Source: Listeria monocytogenes
GTDB taxonomy: Bacteria; Bacillota; Bacilli; Lactobacillales; Listeriaceae
NCBI RefSeq assembly: GCF_041765605.1
Contig: NZ_CP168900.1
Location: 388,001 to 452,000 of the forward strand
Reading direction: 5' to 3'
Length of the DNA stretch: 64,000 bases
Below, piece by piece: positions 43,283 to 52,183 of this stretch (within the stretch, counting starts at the first letter, position 1; each line of letters begins with the position of its first letter). The position numbers were made by a program, and so were the translations under genes. The notes beneath the pieces are model-generated. The model was given only the letters and a program-made list of their open reading frames with translations. It was not told the origin of the DNA and made no database searches.

Positions 43283-44223
43283 CAATGATTGGACCAATTA
43301 TTATCGCAGTATTGATTATCATCTTTTTAATCGTATTTTTCACTTTAGTACCAGTGGGGTTATGGATTAGCGCATTATCCGCACGTGTACCAGTAGGACT
43401 AGGAACTTTAATCGGAATGAGATTACGCCGAGTTGTACCTTCTCGCGTTGTAAAGCCGTTAATTAAAGCAGTAAAAGCTGGACTTGACTTAGAAGTAAAC
43501 CAACTTGAAAGTCACTATTTAGCAGGTGGGGATGTAGATAACACAGTAGATGCGTTAATCGCCGCACACCGCGCAAATATTGAATTAGATTTCAGCCGTG
43601 CAGCAGCAATTGACCTTGCTGGACGTGACGTACTGGAAGCAGTACAAACTTCCGTAACACCAAAAGTTATCCGTACACCTGAATTTACTGGTGTGGCACA
43701 AAACGGGGTAGAAGTAAAAGTTATTACGCAAATTACCGTACAGTCCAATATTGAACGTATTGTCGGTGGTGCTGGTGAAGATACAGTTATCGCTCGTGTC
43801 GGTGAAGCCGTAGTTTCTACAGTCGGTGAAACGAGAGAACATACAGATGTACTCGAAAATCCAAACAGCATTTCGAAAAAAGTCCAAGAACAAGGACTTG
43901 GAGACGGAACTGCTTACACTATTTTATCCATTGATATCGCTGAAATGCGTATCGGTGACAACATTAAAGCAAAACTAGACATCGAAAAAGCCAACGCGGA
44001 CATGGAAGTTGCTCAAGCAGCTGCATCGAAACGTAAAGCAGAAGCGATTGCCCTAGAACAAGAAAATAGAGCAGCGGTTGTAGCCGCAGAAGCAGAAGTA
44101 CCACGTGCGCTATCTCGTGCTTTAGAAGAAGGTAACCTAGGCGTAATGGATTACTACAAAATGGAAAATGTTCAATCGGATACAGCTATGCGTGAATCGA
44201 TTGCACACGAAGACGAAAAATAA
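43279..44223 (+). CDS. floA: flotillin-like protein FloA
   Basis: The 314-residue protein is a flotillin-like membrane organiser of the YqfA/FloA type. A single N-terminal hydrophobic hairpin (residues 4-27) is followed by [16 protein letters not shown], the SPFH-like domain with long beta-rich middle ([19 protein letters not shown]), and a C-terminal Ala/Glu-rich coiled coil with [21 protein letters not shown]. FloA forms membrane foci that affect membrane fluidity and protein complexes. GGAGGGAG precedes ATG 43279. It is in an operon with the NfeD-like gene and the basic membrane protein after it. Confidence 0.93.
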   Translation: MTMIGPIIIAVLIIIFLIVFFTLVPVGLWISALSARVPVGLGTLIGMRLRRVVPSRVVKPLIKAVKAGLDLEVNQLESHYLAGGDVDNTVDALIAAHRANIELDFSRAAAIDLAGRDVLEAVQTSVTPKVIRTPEFTGVAQNGVEVKVITQITVQSNIERIVGGAGEDTVIARVGEAVVSTVGETREHTDVLENPNSISKKVQEQGLGDGTAYTILSIDIAEMRIGDNIKAKLDIEKANADMEVAQAAASKRKAEAIALEQENRAAVVAAEAEVPRALSRALEEGNLGVMDYYKMENVQSDTAMRESIAHEDEK

Positions 44224-44257
44224 ACCTTGATCTTTTGCAAGAAAGAAGGTGTTTTCA

Positions 44258-44707
44258 ATGGATTTAAGTGATTTTCTAAATAGCGGTTGGGAAGGTGTCT
44301 TAGTCGTTCTTGGTATCGTTGGTGTCCTTATAAATTTCCTTAGTAAGGCTGGTAAAACAGACGAAGCGGAAGCGCAAAAAGCGCAAAAACAAAGACCAAA
44401 AATACGCACGACACACCAAGTGAGCCGTACTCAAACCACTAAAAAGCCAGCAAAACGAAAAGTATCACAAGGAACTTTTGCACAGAGTAAAACGCAAGAT
44501 AAAGTTATTGCTGAACAAAAGGCAACACAAGAAAAAATGTTACGTGAAATCCGCCGAGAATCCGATGTGGCCAAAGGGAAAAAAATAATTAAAAGCACAA
44601 GTAACCACTCTAAAAAAGCCCGTAAATTACGCGGTAGGTTACAAGAAGCGATAATTACGAAGGAAATCCTTGATAAACCAGTTTCTTTACGGAAAAATCA
44701 TTTATAA
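44258..44707 (+). CDS. basic membrane-anchored protein of the floA operon
   Basis: The 149-residue protein has one N-terminal membrane segment (residues 7-28, WEGVLVVLGIVGVLINFL) and a long, strongly basic and disordered cytoplasmic part rich in Lys, Arg, Thr and Gln. I do not know its family; in Bacillus the gene after yqfA is yqfB, which is smaller. It is 34 bp after floA and is followed by a terminator, so it is co-transcribed. AAGAAGGTG precedes ATG 44258. Confidence 0.7.
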   Translation: MDLSDFLNSGWEGVLVVLGIVGVLINFLSKAGKTDEAEAQKAQKQRPKIRTTHQVSRTQTTKKPAKRKVSQGTFAQSKTQDKVIAEQKATQEKMLREIRRESDVAKGKKIIKSTSNHSKKARKLRGRLQEAIITKEILDKPVSLRKNHL

Positions 44708-44713
44708 AAGTCG

Positions 44714-44744
44714 ACCCAAGAACTAGTTTCTTGGGTTTTTTTTT
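44714..44744 (+). terminator. intrinsic terminator of the floA operon
   Basis: ACCCAAGAA / TTCTTGGGT with a short loop and nine T residues. Confidence 0.85.
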
Positions 44745-44793
44745 GCTGTGTCGGAACTGTTACATAATAACGCCAAGTTTTAAAATCCCTGTA

Positions 44794-44822
44794 TTACAAC
44801 TGTAACATTGACCTGCTATGCT
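44794..44822 (+). promoter_or_regulatory. extended -10 promoter of the NlpC/P60 gene
   Basis: TTACAA (44794-44799) and TGCTATGCT (TG then TATGCT at 44817-44822), spaced by 17 bp, precede the gene. A start at the earlier frame opening of 44818 would overlap this promoter. Confidence 0.5.
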
Positions 44823-44850
44823 GTGTGTATATAAAAAAGGGGTGCGTGGA

Positions 44851-45534
44851 TTGAAAATAATAGCAACGAGAAGAAAGATTTTTTTTGCGTTTATAGCTTT
44901 AATGATTTCTTTTTCAGTACTATTTTTACCAACAACTAACGCATCAGCAGCAACTACTTACAAGATGACTACAACAGCTGATGTAAATGTTCGCACAGCA
45001 GACAATACTAAAGGAAAAGTCATCGGTTTTTACAAAAAGGGTACAACGGTTACTTTCACTGCAAAAACAAATAATAACTGGTACAAAACAACATACAACG
45101 GTAAAGTAGGATATGTTTCAGGTAAATGTTTAACTACATACAAAGCACCTGTTGCAACAACACAAAGTTTTGCCGCATTAAATAACGAAGCAAGAAAACA
45201 TCTTGGCAAACGTTACAAAATTGGCGCTACTGGCCCAAGTTGTTTTGATTGTTCCGGTTACACACAATACGTATACTCAAAAGGCGTAAAAAAAGCAATT
45301 CCGCGTACAGCAAAGCAACAATATGCTTCCGCTAAGAAAATTAAAGCTAGCGAACTAAAAAACGGAGACTTAATTTTCTTCAATTATGGCAAAGGTATTG
45401 CACATGTTGGGATTTACGTTGGAAACGGCAAAATGCTTAATGCGCAAAATAACGGCGTAAAATACGACTCCATCACATCTGGCTATTGGAAAAAATACAT
45501 TGCTGGATATGGTCGGGTAGCAAACTTAAAATAA
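44851..45534 (+). CDS. secreted SH3b–NlpC/P60 peptidoglycan hydrolase
   Basis: This 227-residue secreted protein has a signal peptide (residues 1-35, with the NASA-A cleavage region), a bacterial SH3 domain ([24 protein letters not shown]) and a C-terminal NlpC/P60 domain with the catalytic Cys in [15 protein letters not shown], His in [15 protein letters not shown], and a third polar residue in LNAQNNG. The family cuts the gamma-D-Glu to diamino acid bond in cell-wall peptides. It begins with TTG 44851 after AAGGGGTG. It is related to p60 (Iap) of Listeria but has only one SH3 domain. Confidence 0.9.
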   Translation: MKIIATRRKIFFAFIALMISFSVLFLPTTNASAATTYKMTTTADVNVRTADNTKGKVIGFYKKGTTVTFTAKTNNNWYKTTYNGKVGYVSGKCLTTYKAPVATTQSFAALNNEARKHLGKRYKIGATGPSCFDCSGYTQYVYSKGVKKAIPRTAKQQYASAKKIKASELKNGDLIFFNYGKGIAHVGIYVGNGKMLNAQNNGVKYDSITSGYWKKYIAGYGRVANLK

Positions 45535-45541
45535 TCTCACC

Positions 45542-45569
45542 AAGCGTCACTTTCTAGTGATGCTTTTTT
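45542..45569 (+). terminator. intrinsic terminator
   Basis: AAGCGTCAC and GTGATGCTT pair with one G:T and a 6-base loop, followed by T residues. It lies only 20 bp before the GNAT gene. Confidence 0.6.
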
Positions 45570-45590
45570 GTATGAAGGAGGAGTTAGTAA

Positions 45591-46016
45591 ATGGAATATA
45601 AAATAAAAGAAATATCACTGGAAGAACTTGAACCACGCGTAATAGAAGGACTATTGGAACATAAAGAACGGCTAGGCTATGATATCCCAAAAAGCGATGC
45701 CGTACATATTGGTTTTGCCGCATTAAACGAATCCGGTGAAATAGTTGGAGGAGTAACAGCGAAAATCAGCTATGGAGAATTACATGTTTCGCTTCTTTCG
45801 GTTGATCAAAATACACAAGGATCAGGTGTGGGGTCAGAATTAATGGCACAAATAGAAAGATATGGTAGAGCGAATAACTGCCACCATATCTCATTAACAA
45901 CATTCAGTTACCAAGCTCCAGAATTTTATAAAAAATGCGGTTTTACTGAGCTTGGACGTGTGAAAGACTTTCCTATAAAAGGGGAAGAAAAGTTTTTCTT
46001 TATTAAATATTTATAG
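45591..46016 (+). CDS. GNAT family N-acetyltransferase
   Basis: The 141-residue protein has the GNAT acetyl-CoA motif LLSVDQNTQGSGVGSELMAQIE and a C-terminal YQAPEFYKKCGFTELGRVKDFP. The substrate is unknown. GAAGGAGGAG precedes the ATG. It converges with proC with only 2 bp between stop codons and no terminator, so antisense overlap of transcripts is likely. Confidence 0.85.
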   Translation: MEYKIKEISLEELEPRVIEGLLEHKERLGYDIPKSDAVHIGFAALNESGEIVGGVTAKISYGELHVSLLSVDQNTQGSGVGSELMAQIERYGRANNCHHISLTTFSYQAPEFYKKCGFTELGRVKDFPIKGEEKFFFIKYL

Positions 46017-46018
46017 AA

Positions 46019-46819
46019 TTACATAGAACTATTTTTCTTTGCAGCAGCTTGAACAGCATTGATAACAGCAGAACGGAAACCATCATTTTCTAGTGATTTT
46101 ACTGCTTCAATGGTAGTTCCACCTGGAGAAGTAACCATATCTTTAAGTTTACCGGGATGTTCACCTGTTTCCAGAACCGTTTTTGCGGCACCTAGCACAG
46201 CTTGTGCGGCGAATTTATATGCTTTATCGCGAGGCATGCCACTTAGCACTGCGCCGTCTGCTAAAGCTTCTATGAACATATAAACATAAGCTGGCGAAGA
46301 GCCGCTGACACCAATAACTGCATCCATCAAGTTTTCGGCAACGACTTCTGCTTCTCCAAAACTAGTGAAAATAGCTGTCACTTCTTTAATTTCTTCGGAT
46401 GTTACATTAGCATTTGGCGAGATAGAAGACATTGCTTCACCGACAAGTGCTGGTGTATTTGGCATCACACGAACAATTTTTGTTTTTGCGGAAGTGAGTT
46501 CTTCTAAATCTTGGATAGTTACGCCAGCTGCTACAGAAATAATGATTTTATCAGGTGTTAGCTTCTCTTTTAGTGTAGTCAAAATTTCTGGGATAGTATA
46601 AGGTTTCACCGCCAAAATAATGATATCTGCTTGTTCCGCGAGTTTTCCTGTGTCCGTTGTTATTTGCAGGCCGGGAAATTCCGCTTCCAGTGGTTTCAGT
46701 TTTTCGAGATTGCGACCACTAACAATGATTGCTTCTTTGTTGTCTAAGTTTGCTTGTGCTAAGCCTCGAATCATTGCAGTTCCCATATTCCCTGCGCCAA
46801 TAAAGCCGATTTTCTTCAT
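46019..46819 (-). CDS. proC: pyrroline-5-carboxylate reductase
   Basis: The 266-residue enzyme reduces pyrroline-5-carboxylate to proline with NAD(P)H. The N-terminal Rossmann motif GFIGAGNMGTAMIRG, VRVMPNTPA in the middle, and the ProC signature region MVTSPGGTTIEAV near the C-terminus are present. The frame extends to 46837, but AGGGGCG at 46826-46832 leads to ATG 46819. It is divergent from the SRPBCC gene. Listeria has proBA elsewhere. Confidence 0.94.
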   Translation of the reverse strand: MKKIGFIGAGNMGTAMIRGLAQANLDNKEAIIVSGRNLEKLKPLEAEFPGLQITTDTGKLAEQADIIILAVKPYTIPEILTTLKEKLTPDKIIISVAAGVTIQDLEELTSAKTKIVRVMPNTPALVGEAMSSISPNANVTSEEIKEVTAIFTSFGEAEVVAENLMDAVIGVSGSSPAYVYMFIEALADGAVLSGMPRDKAYKFAAQAVLGAAKTVLETGEHPGKLKDMVTSPGGTTIEAVKSLENDGFRSAVINAVQAAAKKNSSM

Positions 46820-46946
46820 GCTATTCGCCCCTAACAAAATTCTTTTTTTCTATTATCTCATGTTACACGGCTTTGTCCAGCTTTTCCAAGTTGCGATAGT
46901 AAACAAACTGTGCGAAAATGAAAGCAAATTGGTAGGAGGGATTTAG

Positions 46947-47429
46947 ATGAACGAGGCAATCGAACGACGAGACGATGGCGTAACAGTAGTTAGTTTCGAA
47001 GTAGAAATTAGCGCACCGATTCAGGAAGTTTTTGTTTTATTAACGACAAACGACGGACTGGCAAAATGGTTTGATGAACTAGAAGTAGGTGAACTGGGCG
47101 CAGATGGCTATCTCCTTTTTATCATGACTCCAGAAGAAAAAATTACTATGCCAATTCGTGCATTTGAACCTAACCGAAAAATTGCTTTCCAGTGGGATCA
47201 AGATGAAGTGGCCTTTGAATTAAATGAAATCGCAGCAGAGAAAACAAAACTGACTTTCACAGAACAACTTACAACTATTACCGAACATAGCCCAAGAGAT
47301 ATTTCCGGTTGGCATATTTGTTTGAAAAAATTACAAGCGAGCGCAGAAGGTAAAACATACGATTTTGACAAAGCAGCGTTCGAAACACTTTTTGCCAAGT
47401 ATCAAAAAGCATTAAATAGTGAAAAATAA
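46947..47429 (+). CDS. SRPBCC/AHSA1 family protein
   Basis: The 160-residue protein belongs to the START-like SRPBCC (activator of Hsp90 ATPase-like) fold: VSFEVEISAPIQEVFVLLTTNDGLAKWFDE, then EPNRKIAFQWDQDE, and HSPRDISGWHICLKKLQ. The family binds hydrophobic ligands; its real role is unknown. TAGGAGG precedes the ATG. It is a single-gene unit followed by a terminator. Confidence 0.85.
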   Translation: MNEAIERRDDGVTVVSFEVEISAPIQEVFVLLTTNDGLAKWFDELEVGELGADGYLLFIMTPEEKITMPIRAFEPNRKIAFQWDQDEVAFELNEIAAEKTKLTFTEQLTTITEHSPRDISGWHICLKKLQASAEGKTYDFDKAAFETLFAKYQKALNSEK

Positions 47430-47440
47430 ATCCTTAAACG

Positions 47441-47485
47441 AAGCCATAAATGAAGCTGAAAACGCTTTGTTTATGGCTTTTTTTT
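47441..47485 (+). terminator. intrinsic terminator
   Basis: AAGCCATAAA (47441-47450) pairs with TTTATGGCTT (47470-47479); a T-run follows. Confidence 0.8.
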
Positions 47486-47598
47486 GTTTCAATTAATCTT
47501 TTTCCACTTTAACTGGAAATTCCTTATGTTCAAAAAAGTAATCGGTTTCATTAGAATGTAATTGTAAGCAAGGCATTGAAAAAATACGGGGTGACGAA

Positions 47599-48057
47599 AT
47601 GATAGTATCGGAAGAACAATTATTTTTAAATCAGCATCTAAGCACAAAAGAAGAAGTGCTAGCTTTTATTGCAGACAAGGCGGCTGAAATCGGTATCACG
47701 ACGAATTCGGCACAAGTAGAGCGAGACTTATGGGCTCGCGAAAAAGAATACGCAACAGCAGTACAACAATTAATCGCTATTCCACATGCGAAAACAGAGG
47801 CAATATCAGAAGCAAAACTGCTTTTCATTCGTCTCGTTGAACCGATTGATTGGGAGTCAAAAGAAGGTTTTAAGGCACAAGCCATTTTTGCGATATTAGT
47901 TCCAGCTAGTGAGGCCAGCCAGCAACATCTGAAAATTTTATCCAGTGTGGCTGTGAATTTACTAGAAGAAGCATTTCAAGAACAAATTTTAACCATTAAA
48001 ACGGAACACGAACTGATGGATTACTTGAAAGATAATTTGGAAGGAGAATTGATATGA
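47599..48057 (+). CDS. PTS fructose-type EIIA component (mannosylglycerate-like system)
   Basis: The 152-residue protein is a fructose-type EIIA with the active-site His in QQLIAIPHAKTEA near residue 60. It starts an operon EIIA-EIIB-EIIC-mannosidase-activator. In E. coli the comparable MngA protein is one fused chain; here the three domains are separate genes. GGGGTGACG lies ahead of the ATG. It overlaps the EIIB start by 4 bp. Confidence 0.9.
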   Translation: MIVSEEQLFLNQHLSTKEEVLAFIADKAAEIGITTNSAQVERDLWAREKEYATAVQQLIAIPHAKTEAISEAKLLFIRLVEPIDWESKEGFKAQAIFAILVPASEASQQHLKILSSVAVNLLEEAFQEQILTIKTEHELMDYLKDNLEGELI

Positions 48058-48386
48058 AAGTTGTAGGAGTTACGTCATGTATTGCAGGGCTTGCACATAC
48101 ACCAATGGCAGCCAAAGCACTAGAAAAAGCCGGAGTGAAATTGGGGCACGATGTCAAAATTGAGCAACAAGGTGCAATGGGGACAATTGATGAAATCACG
48201 CCAGCTGAAGTGAGCGCGGCAGATGTAGTTATCATCGCAGCAGATAAAGTAATCGACGGGGAAGATCGTTTCAAAGGAAAACCAGTCGTTCGTGTGAAAA
48301 TTGGTCAATGTGTTGCGAACGGGGAAGCGGTGTTAAGTAAAGTAGTTGCAGCAATTGAAGCACGTAAACAAAAGGAGGCTAACTAA
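48054..48386 (+). CDS. PTS fructose-type EIIB component
   Basis: The 110-residue protein has the phospho-cysteine in VVGVTSCIAGLAHTPMAAKAL (Cys9) and the EQQGAMGTIDEITP and VIIAADKVIDGEDRF segments of fructose-type EIIB. It takes phosphate from the EIIA encoded upstream. GGAAGGAG precedes the ATG and the two genes overlap by 4 bp. Confidence 0.92.
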   Translation: MKVVGVTSCIAGLAHTPMAAKALEKAGVKLGHDVKIEQQGAMGTIDEITPAEVSAADVVIIAADKVIDGEDRFKGKPVVRVKIGQCVANGEAVLSKVVAAIEARKQKEAN

Positions 48387-48389
48387 GTC

Positions 48390-49502
48390 ATGAAAGGGAA
48401 ATTAAACGAAGCAAAAGACCACTTAATGTCGGGTATATCCTATGCGCTACCAGTCATTATCGCAGGTTCACTTGTTGTAGCTGTTGCAAAATTGATTGGG
48501 ATTATCGGCGGGGTAACAAATCTGGATGCTTATGCTGATGCAAGCGGATTTTATCATTATGTTTATCTATTTCAAAATGTAGGTTGGGCGGCAATTGGCT
48601 TACTTAACTTAGTACTTGCGGGATATATTGCTTATTCAATCGCTGGAAAACCTGCTCTTGCTGCTGGTTTTGTCGGCGGGGTCCTTGCTACTAGTACAAA
48701 TGCTGGTTTCTTAGGTGCTGTTGTTGCAGGTTTCTTCGCAGGTTGGTTAACAAACTGGGTGAAAAAACATGTTCGAATCACTGGACCTGCTGCAAGTTCT
48801 TTACCACTAATTATTTTGCCACTTATCACAGTTGGTGCCACGGGGATACTGATGTCACTAATTCTCGGCGGACCACTTGGCTGGTTAAACCAAACGTTAC
48901 TTGATTGGGTAACTGAAATGTGTAAAAACGATACAAACGTCATTATTCTAGCACTTATTTTAGGAGCAATGATTGGATTTGACCTTGGTGGACCTGTAAA
49001 CAAAGCTGCTTGGATGGCTGGGAACGCGCTATTTATGAGTGGGATTTATCTACCTTCAATCATGATCAACGTCGCAATTTGCATTCCGCCACTTGGCTAC
49101 GGAATCGCAACACTTTTACGCAAAAAGAATTATTCTACTACATTCAAAGAAGCTGGAAATGGTGCGTTAATCATGGGGTTAATTGGGGTCACGGAAGGTG
49201 CGATTCCATTTACACTGCGTAGCCCTGGTAAATTAATTCCGCTAAATGTAATTGCCTGCGCGATTGGTAGTGCTGTAACGATGGGACTTGGCGCTTATGT
49301 GAAAATGCCGCCGATTGGTGGAATGTACGGTTTCTTCACTATTGGTAACGGCTGGGCTTACTTGGTTGGTGGTCTAGTTGGCGCATTTATTATCGGAATT
49401 TGTGCGAACTTATTCGTCAATTTCACAGAAGAAGAAACAGCTGCTGCAGACGATGCTGTGGATGATATCGATATTAGTTTTGATGAAATAGAGATTAAAT
49501 AA
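48390..49502 (+). CDS. PTS fructose-type EIIC component
   Basis: The 370-residue permease has eight to ten membrane segments, with SGISYALPVIIAGSLVVA near residue 15, FVGGVLATSTNAGFLGAVVAGFFAG, MIGFDLGGPVNKAAW and LIGVTEGAIPFTLRSPGK typical of the fructose family. The C-terminal tail is acidic. The alpha-mannosidase after it points to a mannosyl glycoside, perhaps 2-O-alpha-mannosyl-D-glycerate, as the sugar. AAGGAGG lies about 13 bp before the start. Confidence 0.92.
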   Translation: MKGKLNEAKDHLMSGISYALPVIIAGSLVVAVAKLIGIIGGVTNLDAYADASGFYHYVYLFQNVGWAAIGLLNLVLAGYIAYSIAGKPALAAGFVGGVLATSTNAGFLGAVVAGFFAGWLTNWVKKHVRITGPAASSLPLIILPLITVGATGILMSLILGGPLGWLNQTLLDWVTEMCKNDTNVIILALILGAMIGFDLGGPVNKAAWMAGNALFMSGIYLPSIMINVAICIPPLGYGIATLLRKKNYSTTFKEAGNGALIMGLIGVTEGAIPFTLRSPGKLIPLNVIACAIGSAVTMGLGAYVKMPPIGGMYGFFTIGNGWAYLVGGLVGAFIIGICANLFVNFTEEETAAADDAVDDIDISFDEIEIK

Positions 49503-49517
49503 TAGTTGGAGGATTTA

Positions 49518-52151
49518 ATGAAAATGGCTAAAACGAAAGTACACGTAATTCCGCATTCGCACTGGGATAGAGAATGGTATTTCACTTCAAGCCGTTCAAC
49601 AATCTATTTAGTGAAGCATTTAAAAGAAGTAATTGAAACATTGGAAGCAAAAGACGATTACCATTTTTACTTAATGGATGCGCAAAGCTCGTTAATAGAA
49701 GATTATTTGCGCTACTGCCCGGAAGATAAAACAAGATTAGAAAAACTGATTACTGAAAAACGCCTTATTACTGGACCTTGGTATACACAAACGGACCAAT
49801 TAGTCATTTCACAAGAGTCAATCGTTAGAAACTTGTTATATGGTACGAGAATTGCACGCGAAATGGGACATAGCATGGCTGTCGGTTATGTCCCGGATGC
49901 ATTCGGACAAGGCGGGAACATGCCACAAATTTATAAAGAATTTGGAATTTCAAAGTTTCTGTTTTGGCGCGGAGTTGCCGATAATCGCTTAAAACAAACC
50001 GAATTTATCTGGCGCGGTGATGATGGGACGGAAATGCTAGCAGAGCAAATTCCGTTTGGCTATTACTACGGCGCGAACATTCCGGAAAACGAAGCCGAAC
50101 TTAAAACCTATTTGAATGAGCAAATTGGTGCTCTGGAAGAGAAAGCCTCAACTCAAAATGTCTATTTCCCAAATGGCTTAGACCAAGCGCCAGTTAGGAA
50201 AAATTTGCCAGAATTAGTTGCGAAATTCAATGAAATAGATAGCACTCGGGAATACCAAATCGCATCACCAGAAACATTTTTCGCGGATTTAGAAAAAGAT
50301 GTGACCGATTTGCCAGTCATTGCTGGTGAACTAACAGAAGGAAAACATAGTCGGCTGCACAAATCGATTTTCTCTACTCGAGCTGATTTAAAACAAGCAA
50401 ATAATGAAATCGAAAACTTTTTAAGTAATGTATTAGAGCCGGTTCTTTCCATCAGCTACTCACTTGGAAATCGCTATCCGCATAATGAACTCGCAGAAAT
50501 TTGGAAGCTGATGTTTGAAAATGCTGCACATGATAGCATTGGCGGCTGTAATAGTGATACAACCAACCGCGACGTCAAACATCGTTACAAATTGGCTTCG
50601 GATTTAGCAACCAATTTACTTGATTTAAACATGCGCCTAATCAGCGAAAAAATCGAACAAAAACAGCCGTTCCAATTCACTGTTTTCAACCCACTTCCAT
50701 ACGAAAAAAGTGGCGTTATCAAAATGACCGCATATATTCCAGAAGACAATTTCACTGTAGAAGATGCGCAAGGAAACACGCTTCTATACACGATTCTAGA
50801 AAAAACAGACTTAACCGAATACGTCTTGAATCAACATATCGACCTAAACCCAAGCAAACCCGTCTATTTACCAGAAAAAGTCTTTTTAGCAACGATGCTC
50901 GTAAATGTAAATAGTCTTCCAGCGCTAGGCTATGACACCATCTACTTTAATTTAGAAAAGGAAACCGTAGCGCAAGAACCAACACAATCCACTGCTACAA
51001 AAATTGAAAACGAATTTTATGAAATCCATTTGGCGGACAATCATTCACTAACAATTCATGACAAAAAAGCAGACAGAACCTACACAGATCAAATGATTTT
51101 TGTGGAAAATGGCGACGATGGCGATTCTTACAACTATTCTCCGCCACGTAAAGACCTCGTAATTTCATCAAAAGAAGCAGTCGTAAATAGTGTGGAGTCT
51201 AGTGTATCAAGTGTCAATCAAACTTTAACTATTTCCTTCACGTTAAATGTACCGTATAATTTAGAAGAACGTGCAAATGGTGAAAAAAATAACGAAATGA
51301 CTATTAAAACAGTAATTTCTTTACGCAAAAACGAAGAACTCATTCGCTTTGATGTCCAAGTTGCTAACCACGTATTAAGCCACCGCTTATGCGTCACATT
51401 TGCAACCGAAATTGCTAGCAAATTCTCAACAGCTGATCAATTGTTTGCTCCAATCAAGCGCCCGGTTCGCCTTCCAGAAATGGATGTATGGGAAGCGGAA
51501 GAATGGCAAGAGGCACCGATTTCAATTGAAGCAATGCAAAGTTTTGTGAGCTTGCACGATGAGTCGCATGGGGTTGCAGTAATGACAGAAGGCGTGCGCG
51601 AATATGAAATCATTGGCGAAAATTATGATACGATTTCGCTAACCTTATTCCGCACATTCAGCCATATGGGTAAAACTGATTTACTATATCGTCCTGGTCG
51701 CGCTTCCGGTGAGTCAATCGTTGCGACACCAGACGCACAACTGCTTGGCGAAATAAATGCCACATTTGCGCTAACTTTATTCGAAAGCTCTTTTGACGAA
51801 GCGAATATCGCGAAAAAAGCAAAAGAATACTTATCAAATCCACCAGTTTACCAAATGTCAGACTTTCTAAATGGCCGGTTGATTTATGTTTACCGTGACG
51901 AAGAAAAAACACTGGATGCCACTTATAGCCTCGGACTTCCGACAATAGACGGAGCGATTATTAGTGCAGTGAAAAAAGCCGAAGACAGCGATGCCTTCAT
52001 TACACGCTTTTTCAATCCATATTTACAAAAAGAAATCACGGTTCCAGAAATTTTCCAAGGCAAAGAACGTCACTTGGACGAAAGCGAGTCAAATAATAAA
52101 CAAGCGACATTAAAACATGCCAAAGTACAAACGTATTTATTTAAAAAGTAA
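49518..52151 (+). CDS. GH38 alpha-mannosidase (mannosylglycerate hydrolase-like)
   Basis: The 877-residue protein is a family 38 alpha-mannosidase. HVIPHSHWDREWYFTSSR is the zinc-binding start, GYVPDAFGQGGNMPQIYKEFGI contains the nucleophile Asp region near residue 130, and FLSNVLEP...AAHDSIGGCNSDTTNRDVKHR holds further zinc-binding residues. It lacks a signal peptide and probably acts in the cytoplasm on the phosphorylated sugar delivered by the PTS, as MngB does. TTGGAGG precedes ATG 49518; the earlier frame opening of 49506 is inside that site. Confidence 0.92.
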   Translation: MKMAKTKVHVIPHSHWDREWYFTSSRSTIYLVKHLKEVIETLEAKDDYHFYLMDAQSSLIEDYLRYCPEDKTRLEKLITEKRLITGPWYTQTDQLVISQESIVRNLLYGTRIAREMGHSMAVGYVPDAFGQGGNMPQIYKEFGISKFLFWRGVADNRLKQTEFIWRGDDGTEMLAEQIPFGYYYGANIPENEAELKTYLNEQIGALEEKASTQNVYFPNGLDQAPVRKNLPELVAKFNEIDSTREYQIASPETFFADLEKDVTDLPVIAGELTEGKHSRLHKSIFSTRADLKQANNEIENFLSNVLEPVLSISYSLGNRYPHNELAEIWKLMFENAAHDSIGGCNSDTTNRDVKHRYKLASDLATNLLDLNMRLISEKIEQKQPFQFTVFNPLPYEKSGVIKMTAYIPEDNFTVEDAQGNTLLYTILEKTDLTEYVLNQHIDLNPSKPVYLPEKVFLATMLVNVNSLPALGYDTIYFNLEKETVAQEPTQSTATKIENEFYEIHLADNHSLTIHDKKADRTYTDQMIFVENGDDGDSYNYSPPRKDLVISSKEAVVNSVESSVSSVNQTLTISFTLNVPYNLEERANGEKNNEMTIKTVISLRKNEELIRFDVQVANHVLSHRLCVTFATEIASKFSTADQLFAPIKRPVRLPEMDVWEAEEWQEAPISIEAMQSFVSLHDESHGVAVMTEGVREYEIIGENYDTISLTLFRTFSHMGKTDLLYRPGRASGESIVATPDAQLLGEINATFALTLFESSFDEANIAKKAKEYLSNPPVYQMSDFLNGRLIYVYRDEEKTLDATYSLGLPTIDGAIISAVKKAEDSDAFITRFFNPYLQKEITVPEIFQGKERHLDESESNNKQATLKHAKVQTYLFKK

Positions 52152-52183
52152 CATCTAACTACCTAAAAAAGGAGCTGCTTATA

